This document shows, in pieces, positions 26,173 to 37,523 of a stretch of DNA of 64,000 nucleotides. The notes below the pieces were generated by a model. That model ran no database searches. It was not told where the DNA came from and saw only the letters and a program-made list of their open reading frames with translations. The stretch is taken from positions 110,501 through 174,500 of the forward strand of contig JAURVB010012662.1 in assembly GCA_033002965.1 (NCBI GenBank). Reading direction: 5' to 3'. The position numbers were made by a program, and so were the translations under genes. The DNA is from Piper betle. Its lineage: Eukaryota > Streptophyta > Magnoliopsida > Piperales > Piperaceae. Positions within the stretch are counted from its first letter, which is position 1. Every line of letters begins with the position of its first letter.

Positions 26173-28015
26173 CTAATCAAGAGCAGCCTTGTTTCTTCTA
26201 GCTGGACTTGGCCTAGGCAGATTATCAAAAACTGGTCTCGTTAGTGTGGCAGCAGATAAAGCCTGCAAATCTGTTTTCAAGGACCATTTAGGTACTGCCC
26301 AGATTGAGGTTCCATTATCAGACGCCTGCAAATTAGAGGTGCTCGAAGATTTCCTAACTCCACCATTTGCATCACTCACGGTTGATAAATCTGCTATTGG
26401 TATTGGATTCACAGGGCCCGAATCTGCATCTGCCACCAGCATTGCCCGGCTTGCAGATTTTGGTCTCTGAGCTAAACCTTTCCCAGTAATTCCTGCAAAT
26501 CCCCCACTCGTGTTATCCTCTTTCAGTATCATCTCTGGAGTTGAAGGGCCTCTGTCAGGACTGCCCTTCTGATGACTTTCTATTCTAACAGATAGATCAC
26601 CAAATCTTTCTTTCTCGCCACTCCCTGCCTCACGCATAAGCAAGTCTTCTATATAATCTCCAGTCTCCAAACCATTCCCGTTTGCTAAGCTTCTTGATTT
26701 GAGGTGGCGAGTTGGTGGTAGATCTGAAGGTGTGGAAAGTTTTCGTAATTGTTCTTTGCCTGAATACTTTGTGATCCCTAATCTGTAAACTGCCATTTCC
26801 ACACCCTCGGCTTGTCCTCTGCTTCCATTGGGTGAAAGGCCGTAGTAGCCCTGTAAACTGCTCATGGCAGGAGAAACTTGGCGTGATGCAGGCTTTGGTT
26901 TTAGAGGTTGAAACGATTCTAAGAAATCAACATGAAGTCGGTCGTGTCTGCTCTGATTTTCTCTACACAAATTGCAGCAATGTTTTGCCATTTATTAGAA
27001 CAAGATTCCAATCCTCATACAGCTCTCCAAAAGGACACCTCCAAAAATTATTTTGCATCCCATCAATGTAGAAAAAGTGAAATGTACTATTTTCAGTTTA
27101 AGTTAAATGGATAACATAGTTTCTGTAACACCATATTCGCCAGTTGACTGCTAACCTCACAAAATCAAGTAACAAGCAACTGACGAAATACCATTTACTC
27201 AAATCTTTTGGCAACACATATGATCAAGACAGACATAGATCACAGAGGGCAAGAAAAACAAATGTGCAGAACTACTATATAATACAACGCAGCTTATGGA
27301 ATTTTTTTCTTTAAAAAAAGATGCAACTATTAATACCAGATCACAGCTTTTTTTCTCTCAACAAGAAAAGAAGTTCACAAACCAACAAATGATAATGAAA
27401 GAGTAGAGAATAATTGATTCAGGTAAGAGAACGTGAAAGGAGTACCCCAAGTTCGCAGATCCATTAGGAAGAAGGGGTGATGGAGGATGTCTGCCTGGTA
27501 AAGGTATTTGTAGGGTCTTCAGGGCAAACATCTGAAGATCAGTCACCAATCCATTCATTCTTTTAATATCTGCCACCTGAAACAATCAAACAAAACTCAA
27601 CCCTGATTAAACAGCAACATATTATCATCAATCATCAATATCCCAAGATGCCTATCCCACTATCTTCCGAGCTTTGTTATCATTAATTTAAGCATGTATA
27701 TCATCCAAATTTGTAACATAGAGATGTTAACATCCAAAAATGATATATGATCAATTAGAGCATGAATTTTGATGACGGTGATAATCAATGATCAGGACAA
27801 TGAGAACTTTCTGAAAACACACGGAGAGAGGATGGTGATAGTATTACCTCCACCCCATATTTGATGGCCACACCTGCAAGTGTATCCAACTTGGAGACAT
27901 GGTGCTCGATGTAATTGGGTCTGGTCGTGCAATCCGAATCCATCTGCCTCACCACCGGCTCATCCACGCCCAACTCTGCACTCCCATTCCTCCTCCGCCC
28001 CCTCCCATTCATCAT
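26173..28015 (-). CDS. LysM-domain protein (At5g23130-like)
   Basis: Three exons: 28015-27848, 27576-27446 and 26962-26173, with GT-AG introns and matching phases, give about 362 residues. The start is the first ATG (28015) after an in-frame stop in the leader. The LysM domain spans the first intron: YIEHHVSKLDTLAGVAIKYG then VADIKRMNGLVTDLQMFA and LQIPLPGRHPP. The rest is Ser/Pro-rich and probably disordered, with SPAMSSLQGYYGLSP as the best-conserved piece. There is no signal peptide or membrane helix, so the LysM is likely intracellular, unlike chitin-receptor LysM proteins. Function is not established. It lies between the HUA2 and HCF136 homologs, as At5g23130 does in Arabidopsis. Confidence 0.88.
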
Positions 28016-30851
28016 CTTCCTCAACCAACCAATCAATTCCAATCTATACACCCTCAAACCCTGAAATCATGGTGGCTACCCAGATGCACCGATCAATGAA
28101 ACAAACTCCACTGTCGACAATTCCGTTCGGATCGACAAGAGGTTTCTACCCATAGCTCAAATCAATCCGATCGCTGCTGCTCATAAACAACCAAATCAAC
28201 GAATTATGTCGACAAAGATGGCGACTTTTCTACCAAGCTCGCAACCTTTTAACCATCCCGACAAGAAATACGCACAAGAACTCTGATTGATCGCTCGCAG
28301 ACCTGGGTTTCCGAACCTTCGACCCCTGCGCCCCGAAGAGGGCACCAAATGCGGCGATCCGGGCATCAAAAGAACGGATTTTTCCGCCGGAGGAAGGAAG
28401 ATTGCCGCATTGCAGTCGACCGGAATCGGATCGATCGAAGAAACTGCTCGGCGGGATTAGGTGTCGGGGCGAGTGGATTTTCGGGTAGAAGCGAGGAATC
28501 GCCACCAGAATATTTGCGAATAAAAAATTGAATTGGTATGTTTGTTTTTATTAATATATACATATTAAGTAATTAATTAATCAAATTATTATATTAATTC
28601 ACGCGGTCTTTCCTGGAAGGAAACGTGGAATTATTTGATTCGTTGGTTTTTTTAGTTCTTTATTCTTTTCTCGAGGGGTAGAATGGGAAGTAAATATTGG
28701 GATTCGGTTTTGTAGGCTTATAGTTTCGGAGTGGGCTCGGGCCTAGGTTAGAGTTCTGAGTATGAATTAAAAAAAATTTATCAATATATGTAATATATAT
28801 ATATATATATAAATTAAGTTAGATTGAACTTAATTTAATCTTTATCTTGACACGAACTCAAAATCAAACACTCGAGTCGAGCAAAACTTGATTCGATTCG
28901 CCCTATGAACACCCTTATCTATCCTCCTCTTGGATCATAGTAATTATATTTATTTTATTTATCATAAAAGTTTAAAATCCTGCTATTCCAACATTGATGA
29001 CCAATATTCTTTGTTCTTCACTTATATTGAACGGTTATGATCTCACGTGGGCGGTAGATGAATAAAAGAAAAGTGATCATTTTTATTAAACGTGGGTGGA
29101 GAACGTAAAAATTGAACGTCAGTGAAGTATTTTTATATTTGTATTTAATTGAAGTTCGCCAAACCATCTAATAAAAATGTAAAAAATATAAAATTTAATA
29201 TGGGATTGGAGAAAAGTATAATAAAAATTAATTTTTAATATTTGAAATGTATATATATATATATATATATATTATAAAATATCACCTATATTCTATCAAA
29301 ATATTATCAAATGTATATATATATATATGTGGTATAATTGAATAGTCGGAGCATGTAAAAAAGTCATTTAAAATCGTGATAAATGCTATTTGTGTAATCT
29401 TATGTAATCAAAGCAAAGAAGGGTCTAATTGTTTAAATTGCATTTGTACATCTTTTATGTCTTTAAGAAATAAGACTATATATATATATATATATATGAA
29501 AGATGTTGCTTATCATTAGTTTAAAAGATTTTAATTAAAATCATGATTTTTAAATCATGTTGTTTAAGAAGTCAGAGAGAAGCACCAATTATTTTTTGCA
29601 AAGAATTAATCTCATTTATTCACCTCTGATCTATTGACTCAAATTGAAAATTGTAGTTTTACATTAAAAAATGGTGAAAACTAACTTTTTTTTTCAATTT
29701 TTTTGTTCCCCATAACTTTTTTTCAATGTTAGAATGTATTGTTAGTATTACAAATTAGTCAACTGACCCATTGGAGTTTTGATAAAAATGATATAGAATT
29801 TCACAGCCTAAAAGCTTCAAAATACAGGACCCATCTATTTTTTTAAATAAACTATATTGTATAAATTGTGGTAATATGTTATTCTCATTATTCTTAGAAG
29901 GGATAAATTTGAGAACAGCAAAATTTCATTGTTCTTCCTCTTGTTTAGAGTCCTATATTTTCACAATTATAAGTCAACCACTATTACCCTTGAAAGGGGC
30001 TCAAACAAATTTGCAGCCTCCTATTTCCTCTTTTATACAAATATATATTGTAGAGAACAAGATTGGCCATTTCAAATAAATTAAGAAGTGTTTTGTACAC
30101 TTATATCCTTTATAATAAGTATGAAGCAGAAACATAGGTGTAAAGGATGGACATCTATCATGAATTCCAGCCAACACAGAACCTGAAAGCATTTAATGGG
30201 TAATGAAATCAACTCATAAAGGAAGAGCTTTCCACCTTCAAAGTCCAAATTGCAATGTCAAAAAGAGTTGATTGTTCTCAATCTTAGCAGCTCAGATTAA
30301 TTTTTAGGCCACATATATCTTCAAGGTTTTTTTCTTTTTGCCATAAACTTTGAAATAAAAAGCAGCTTACAATCAAAACTTTATTCTTCCTGCTTGTATA
30401 CATACCACATTACACTGTTTTTTACTTCTATTTTGAATTCTGACTTCTCATTAGACATGCTTTTTTCATTCAATAGCGTTTGAGTTCTTACTTCTGATTG
30501 TTAAAATAGCCCAGCGTCTCTTTAATTATGAGATGTGCCGGCTCTTGGGTTAATGTGAGTTCCGATGTCTTCTAAAATAGCTAATTATTTACTCTACCAC
30601 TCACACTATAAGAACGTAAATATAAGAGTATAGCTTATTGATTTTTGCTTCTTTTTGTTTTCTCTTATTATGTGTTATAATTGCCTTCCAATTTGTATTC
30701 CACAAGATGAAAAAAAACTTAAGGCAAGATTTACAAAAAGCTGAAAATTTTAATGGTTTCTCGTCGTGCTGAGAGAATCACAATTTCACTTGTTAGACCA
30801 AGATTACAATTTATGGACCGAGAAAAGAATATAAATTGTCATGGGCATACT
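28016..30851. other. AT-rich intergenic region with (TA)n tracts
   Basis: 28016-28540 is GC-richer and is probably the leader and promoter of the LysM gene. From 28560 the DNA is very AT-rich, with TA dinucleotide runs near 28796-28811, 29252-29271, 29312-29328 and 29479-29497. No gene is seen. Confidence 0.5.
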
Positions 30852-33800
30852 TCATCCGAGGTACTTGAGCAAGACTCCATCATTCCCTAATACAAAACCT
30901 TTCCTGTCATCGATGAACCTAAACAACAAGCGAAACTTTGTCAAATGCTGTCGAAAAGATTTAGATCAAAAGACAGATTTAGTATAGATAACAGCTTAGA
31001 AAATAGAAAATTCAGATGAAGTGGAAGCTGCTTTGGGAAATGAGAGTCATGATCATTTTAGTCTAATCCCAGCTCATTCCGAGAACAAACATATTAGCCA
31101 AGTCATTAGAAAACTTTTGTCTTTGCTATTAGGACACTAAAACCTCAATGGGTTTTAATGAACGAGTGTGAATATACATGACTTACTTCACAGAGTAGAG
31201 ATTTGCAGCAATGTTGTCTGCTGCTTTGTCCCGAGTCCAAGTCTTTCCACCATTTGTTGTTCTCAACAAAATTCCGCTGCCTCCTGCAGCCCATGCTTCA
31301 TCCTGGAGATGAAGAGAATACCATCAAATGATCTGGCTAATTAAGCTTCACAGATCGCTATTATGAAGCATTATAGTCACAATGGCTTTCTCAGAAAGGA
31401 TATATCCTAAATGTTCCAGTCTTACAGTAGGGATTCATTCGTACTATACCTTAGAGCGATATCCGACGTCCAAAATGCCAAACCCACGACTTTGGACGGG
31501 AACTTCTTCAAAGTCCTCTGTAATCTGAGCATACCAATGTGTAGTTTCACAAAATTAGGATCGTCATTGTGATCAAATCTTACACACACCAAGAGAGCTG
31601 TCAGAGAAAAATTCGAGTATATGCTTAACGTACCCCTGTGCCTTTGCTAAGGAAAAGTCCGCCACCACGCACGAGAAGCCAGAGACCACCATCAGCTCGC
31701 CATCCCATATTTTGAATTCTTCTAGCCACAGCCCTGTTGTGTGGTTGCCAGTATGGCTGTTAAAAGTAGGGTAGAACAAAGCAAAGTTCAAAGTCTGGAC
31801 TGGTACTCACCTTATTATTCACAAATATAAAGAATATATGCTTAAGAGATTATAACCAAGCAACTCATATTGGTGGAGATGGTCCATTGAAAGATCAAGA
31901 AAGAACAAAAAAGGAATGAATGGTTAACAGGAGAGCAGGATTTTTTGACATGAGGATGTTGAAAATTCACTATAAGAAACAGCCAAGCAAGTAAACATTT
32001 GAATTCTCAGAAACAAAAACTATATGTAACAAAACAGATAGCTAAAACAAACGCAAAGAGCAAAATACTTGAGAATAAAACAGAAACAAGAAGATCGGTC
32101 GACCTGCCCAGGCTCCCAAGTCAAATAAAAGTTCCCTCGGCTGGACACAGCGACATAACTACCTTCAGGAGATCGATTGACTGTGTTAAATGTTCCAGTA
32201 TAGTAACTTGCACCACTGATGCCACTAGAAACTGTCCTGCAAAGTATGAAATGAAATATTATCAATATAAATGTGCCAGCTTTCAAAATCTTGTTCTCTT
32301 TCTGGCTAGGAAATCCAGTGAATTACCGATTAAGAGTAGCTGAGACGGTCTCTTGGACAGCAGCTCTCCAGTTATAACCTTTATTGGATGTAACATAAAT
32401 CGCTCCCTGGTCAGTCACCATTTCCGCACTTTTCTCCCCAGTTGCTTTTATGTAAACCTGCAAGGAAGATAAGGGTGAAATTCGCACCTCCAATTAGGAA
32501 GCAAAGAAGTAAGATGGTTTTTTTCTGTGGTTTATTTCAAGATCAAATCCTAATCAATGTACAAGTTTAAGACAACACTACAGATGATGATATTAAAAGA
32601 CTCCACTGGAAGCATGTTAGTAAAATGATGGTAGTTTTAGAAAGGGGGCATGATTACTATGTCACCAGGAAGCTGAGCACTCAGCGGTATCCTCTCCCAG
32701 TTCTCACCAGCATCAGATGTGTATAACAAAATTGCTGGCTTTCCCACAATCCAACCTTCCTTTCCTTTGAAGCTAACAGAGTTGAACCTGTAATTAAAGT
32801 CTTCATCTTCAGCAGAAGGAATGGACCTAGGAACCCAAGTGGCGCCTCCATCTTTTGTTTCCAATATGGTCTGCCGTGTTCCTAATAGAAATCCTAAAAA
32901 CAAACACAAACAATTCCTACTTGGTCACAGTGATAAGCTACTCTTTTCCTTCCTGGTTGGTCATATATAAGAATGACCTTGTACTTTTGAAAAAATTAAA
33001 TTTCAAAAACCTACATTTGTCACGAGATAAATTGAGTTCCAGGAACGCATAAACAGTATAAAAACTTCACAGCATCTTAACAAGATGTGGTTAAAGACCT
33101 ACATAGGATACCAAATTGATCAGATGGTTACCAATGAGGAGCTGATTTTTCGATAAAATGTAGGTCGCTCGTTCAAACTAAACCAGTGGGAAATTAGAAG
33201 TAAAAGGACCTTATACAATCCATCAGCGAACCAGTTCATCAAATACAAACATTTTCTATTCAATCAATAGGGTAAGCTAGTCTTGTCCTCCTGGCCGGTC
33301 ATACACACAACTGAAACTTCAGACTTCAACAAAATTCAACCAACTAAATTGTTCATAGGATTTGATGCATTCACTTATTTGACAATCCAACGAACAAGTG
33401 CCAGGCACCCAGTAAAGTCCTACCAATCTTCATGACACCTCAAACTTCATTTCCATTCCAAATCAATCACATGATTGCCAACCTGCTGCCACTATTAATT
33501 GAAAATAAAAAGAAGCCGGACATTCTTTAGCAAACTCCCAGCGAAAAGGAAGAAGGAGAACAACAAGAGAACAAACCATGATTGGGGTCGTCGGGGACAA
33601 ACGCAATGTCGAGGAGCACAACGCCGGGGTCAATGCCAAGGTACACCCTCTCCCACTCCGAGAGACCAATGTCGTCGGCCTTGGCCATCCCCAAGGTGGA
33701 AAGGGCGAGGGAGAGCGCCGCCGCGTCGGCCACCAGCTTCCTCCTCCCCACCCACCCACTCTGCCCAGAAACGGAACAAGCCATTGGCACCAAACGCTGC

Positions 33801-33925
33801 CCGTGAGAAGGCGGGAGCGGAGAAGACGCACGAAAAGAAGGAGACTTTGGGAGGAAGGGGTTGAAGAGGAGGAGCGGGTTGGAGCAGTCAGTGAGCTGCA
33901 TAGTTGACATGGTAGGAGCAGCCAT
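30852..33925 (-). CDS. HCF136: Photosystem II stability/assembly factor HCF136, chloroplast
   Basis: HCF136 is a thylakoid-lumen beta-propeller protein needed to assemble the photosystem II reaction centre. Eight exons: 33925-33577, 32893-32658, 32457-32327, 32236-32104, 31756-31634, 31524-31450, 31302-31187 and 30918-30852. All have GT-AG introns with matching phases, giving 409 residues against about 403 in Arabidopsis. The N-terminus is a Ser-rich transit peptide. It is followed by a twin-arginine ([17 protein letters not shown]) lumen signal ending near AKADD. The mature part starts [19 protein letters not shown] and has repeated propeller blades such as [44 protein letters not shown] and [10 protein letters not shown] at the end. 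No frame defect was found. Confidence 0.95.
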
Positions 33926-34514
33926 GCATGCTCAAAGTGAGCTCCACCACCTCTCTGCTCAAAGTGCCACCACCTCCGCTATATATATATATATATATAT
34001 CAAAACATAGCTCGAGCTAAGCTCTAGCTAGCTAGCAGCTTCTTGCTTGTGGACTGTTGCAGTTTTGGTTGGATGATGGTGTTGGAGGTGGAGAGGGAAG
34101 GAGATGAGGTGATGGATGCTTTGGCCATGGCGGGGCCATGGTTGGTTTCGACCGCACAAATGTGTAGACACGTCATCTGACCGATACTTTATGTTTTTAA
34201 CAAGTAGCCTCGCCGATTTTTCCATGTAACTCAGTTGGTTGAGTGTTCGCGTAGCATGTGAGAGGTACACGTTTCGAAACCCCACATCTTCACTACTATG
34301 GATCTTGTATGGTATATTAGTCATTTGATGAAAAATTAAGAGCATAATTAGGATGAAGTTTAAAGCCTAGATATTCATATTTTTAGCATGTCTCTAATCT
34401 AAAATTCAGATTAGCTTGGTCAAGCTTATACTTCAAATTTAATTTTATATTTTTTAACAATGTTCCATATATCTACTCTGCAATATGGAAGAATACGGTA
34501 GGGAATACTTGGAG
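33926..34514. other. HCF136 promoter side and spacer
   Basis: A (TA)n run lies at about 33981-34000, 55-75 bases upstream of the HCF136 ATG. Beyond it are CTAGCTAG palindromic motifs and a tRNA-like sequence annotated separately. Confidence 0.5.
34221..34287 (+). repeat. tRNA-like sequence, probably a SINE head or dead tRNA
   Basis: TAACTCAGTTGGTTGAGTG resembles a pol III A box with D-arm. About 35 bases on, ACACGTTTCGAAACCCC resembles the B box with T-arm (consensus GGTTCGANTCC). The acceptor stem ends do not pair convincingly, so a working tRNA gene is unlikely. A tRNA-derived SINE fits better, but I saw no poly-A tail or target duplication. Confidence 0.4.
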
Positions 34515-34870
34515 AAATGTTTGATTCTTTTTATTTGGAAGATGTTTATGCTTAGTCTATACTTTATAAAGAACGTAAGATTGGAGGGGTTTACTTTCTC
34601 TTGTTCATATATAGATTCTTATTTATGTTCAAATGTTTTTATATCACTAAATTGAATTGGGATCCATAATCATATGTGTTCTATGGATTGTGCCCAGAAA
34701 AGTTTGGAGCGTGTGCGTCGAGCAAGAGTCAGAGCAATGTTTTTGAGGCTACGGATGGTGGAAGTTGTACATCACTTTGGGGCATCCTCTTTGCAGATGT
34801 GAGATGAGGATCTTAACTTCGACGACTGGTTGTCTGCCGGCTGGAGCCTCCTCTTTGCAACAGTTCTTCT
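34515..34870 (+). pseudogene. DUF789 gene fragment, plus-strand copy (arm 1 of inverted pair)
   Basis: This stretch parallels intron 1 and exon 2 of the complete DUF789 gene at about 38090-38350. Shared runs include TTATGTTCAAAT and CTATGGATT followed by CAGAAAAGTT and GAGCAAGAG. After that it jumps to a piece like exon 4 near 39290 (GCATCCTCTTTGCAGA versus GCCTCCTCTTTGCAGA). Stops interrupt the frame. The same content recurs inverted at 34880-35250. Confidence 0.6.
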
Positions 34871-34879
34871 TCATGCATA

Positions 34880-35250
34880 CAATCAGAGGCAATTGCTTCA
34901 AAAGTTTTAACTTGGTAGAGTCTCTTGAAAAACATTTGGAGCCAAAATTTGATCAGGTACACTTCTCCCAACAAGCAATGAGTCAAGTTAAGAACTTAAG
35001 ATCCTCGTTTGATATCTCCAAAGAGGATGCTCATTGTGGTGTACAACTCTCACCATCTGTAGCTTCCATGACATTCCTTTGATTCTTGCTCCGTGTACGC
35101 TCCGAATTTTTCTGTGCCTAATCCATATAACACATAAATTTAGTGATGGAAAAACATTTGAACATAAATAAGAATCTATATAGCCAAAATAGGACAGAAA
35201 TAAACACAGTACATAACCGAAGTGATGCACATGATCTCCAACACCTTAAC
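34880..35250 (-). pseudogene. DUF789 gene fragment, minus-strand copy (arm 2 of inverted pair)
   Basis: Read on the minus strand it matches the neighbouring fragment (shared run TATAGATTCTTATTTATGTT). It then continues with ATATGGATTAGGCACAGAAA and on into sequence like exon 4 of the complete gene around 39290-39400 (CAAATTTTGGCTCC, then TTTTTCAAGAGACT). Introns are missing between these parts and the frame is broken. Confidence 0.6.
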
Positions 35251-35455
35251 GACAACCACAACACATAATTACGTTTTATATAAACTAGAAACTTTCTCTA
35301 TACGTACAATCAAAATAAAATAAGATGATCCAATATTTCCACCAAAAAATTTCTATCACCCAATCCCCACCCACTGCACACAAGCATTGTTAACCCAAAA
35401 ACCCAAGAAAAACACAAAAGAAAGATTTCCTTACCAACTCCATCTCTACAAATTT

Positions 35456-36190
35456 TCACATTGATGGCGAAACCCTGATTGATGACTGGTGAAGCTGAGT
35501 AGAGGAGTTGCTCAAAAGCCGCAATAGAAACCCAACAGCCATTTCGAGTTCTTCAAACTCAATTTGAGACATGGACGCATCACGAACATCTTCAACTAAT
35601 CTACCGGAACAAGTATTCATTTTTCTGTCACCTGTAGTCTTCACAAAGGCTTCTTCAGAATTCAAACAGTCGACAGTAGAGTGTAGGTCCTTGTGTATCA
35701 TTTCAACAATGTCATGATATTCTACCGCCATTATATTTGATCCTTCAACATTTTCTGTAAGCAAGGATCCTAAGTCAGCTGTTCATTTCCATAGCATCAT
35801 TTTCTATCTCCCCGCTAATATTACAGCATTGTTGATGCCTTCTTGGGTTATAATTTATCTAGATGTTTCTTCAGACCAATTAGAGGTGACTTATACCAAA
35901 AGCTCATCTTCAAACTCTAATGAAACTACAGGTGAATCACCTGCACACAAAAAATCAACTTGACTTCTGACACAGTACTGCTGTTTTCTAGTTTTCTCAT
36001 TAGTAACATACCCACAGCATGAAACGAATGCAGCAATGCAGGAATCATCAGAAGCTGAAATGAGCAACTTTTCAGGAGGAGCAAGTTGCAACAATCAATC
36101 TTCTTCCTAGAACCGAGCATCGAGGCAATTGCTACAAAAGTTGGTACAATCTCTTGAAAAACTTCTAGAGCTAGAAATTGGTTAGGTGCT
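35456..36190 (-). pseudogene. Truncated DUF789 gene copy
   Basis: Two minus-strand frames encode peptides close to the complete DUF789 protein. The first has LLISASDDSCIAAF, TNEKTRKQQ and GDSPVVSLEFEDELL. The second has TENVEGSNIMAVEYHDIVEM, SGRLVEDVRDASMSQIE and FEELEMAVG. They match exon 4 of the intact gene from about 39390 to 40600, minus several internal blocks. The conserved DUF789 domain itself is missing and stops and frame changes occur, so this is a pseudogene. Confidence 0.8.
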
Positions 36191-37523
36191 CCTTGAATTG
36201 TTGTTTGCCATCTTATATGGGTGGCATTGTGTGTTGATCATCATATCAGACAGTTCTATTTGTGGTTGCCCACTCTTGCAGGGTTTATGTTCTTGATCAA
36301 TTTATCTCCTTCAACATTAAACAAGAAGATTTATATGATGCATGTTTTACATTAAATCACAGTTCTTATTCAAATAATTGTTGATTAAAACTATAGAAAT
36401 ATGTTTAGAAAACATTTATCATTGATAGAAGCGTTTCACAGTGCTTCATGCATAGACATCTAAATTCATGGATGTAAAATAAACAGCTGTGATGGCGATT
36501 CAAATTAGCCAGGTTAAGATGTAGACGAAGACACCATTAACACAGCATTAAGTATAACCATTTTTATTATCGTTTTTTCCCTTCAATATCTAAAACACAA
36601 AACTTTTAGTTATGGATAATTGTAGATACTGAAGGGTTGCAAAGCAGATAAGATTACATGAATCATCATCAAATGGTGAAAAGATGCAATATTCAAGATA
36701 AAAAAACGGTAGTTTATACAAAAAATAAACTGCATTAATCAACAAAAGAATATAATTTTTAATCAAATAATTGATCTAGCAACCAGAAAGAATTTATATT
36801 TTTAGAAGATGAGGATGGTGTTAATTAAGATGTTCGAATATATAGAAAATGAGAGGAAACCATCTCTAAGTCTCAAAATTAAGCAAAATTTGACATTGTT
36901 CAAAAGATTGGGGCCACTCAAATTAAACAGGACATTTAGTTACAACAAAAAATATAACATAAATTTTCAAAAAAACCCCACAAAATTAAGTTTATTATAA
37001 TTATAACAAGTGACAAAGATCTCATAAAACAACATTTTGACTGTCTTATTTTGGAGGGATGTTATGTTCACCAAGTCAAGCTCATTTTTATGTTAAAATA
37101 TCTATTTTTATTATTAAAAGCAGCATTTAATATCACCCCAAAAAAGAAATTTAACCGATTAAAATATAAAAAATAAAAAATAAAAAATCAAATCATTATA
37201 ATCTATATTCTTATTTAATTGAAACTTATCTTAATAACAATCCGTCTCTAAAGTATCTTATATTTATTATAATTTATTTTATTAGTCAATAAGAGTTTAT
37301 CAACTCATAAATAACTTTTCAAAAAGTATCTATATTATTTTTTTATTAAAATTATAACAAATGTGTATTTTAAGTCATTCTTATTGATAATATTATAACG
37401 TTAATCTTATGTTAATTAATTCATTAATGTACAACCACCCAACTAAACCCTCTATAAAACCCCCTTCAGATACAATTTTAAGGGGCATAGGTGCCGGCCC
37501 CACACATCCAACACGTCACGTTC
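36191..37523. other. AT-rich spacer upstream of the DUF789 gene
   Basis: Strongly AT-rich, with no gene-like frame. The composition changes abruptly to GC-rich at about 37480, just before the start codon of the next gene. Confidence 0.5.

Noticed and set aside
28230..28505. 91-residue minus-strand frame and its plus-strand partners upstream of the LysM gene
   Set aside because: An in-frame stop separates it from the LysM start, it has no recognisable domain, and it sits where the leader or promoter is expected.
33110..33240. tRNA-like sequence in HCF136 intron 1 with a GTTCAAACT motif
   Set aside because: No matching A box or stem pairing; likely chance similarity in intron DNA.
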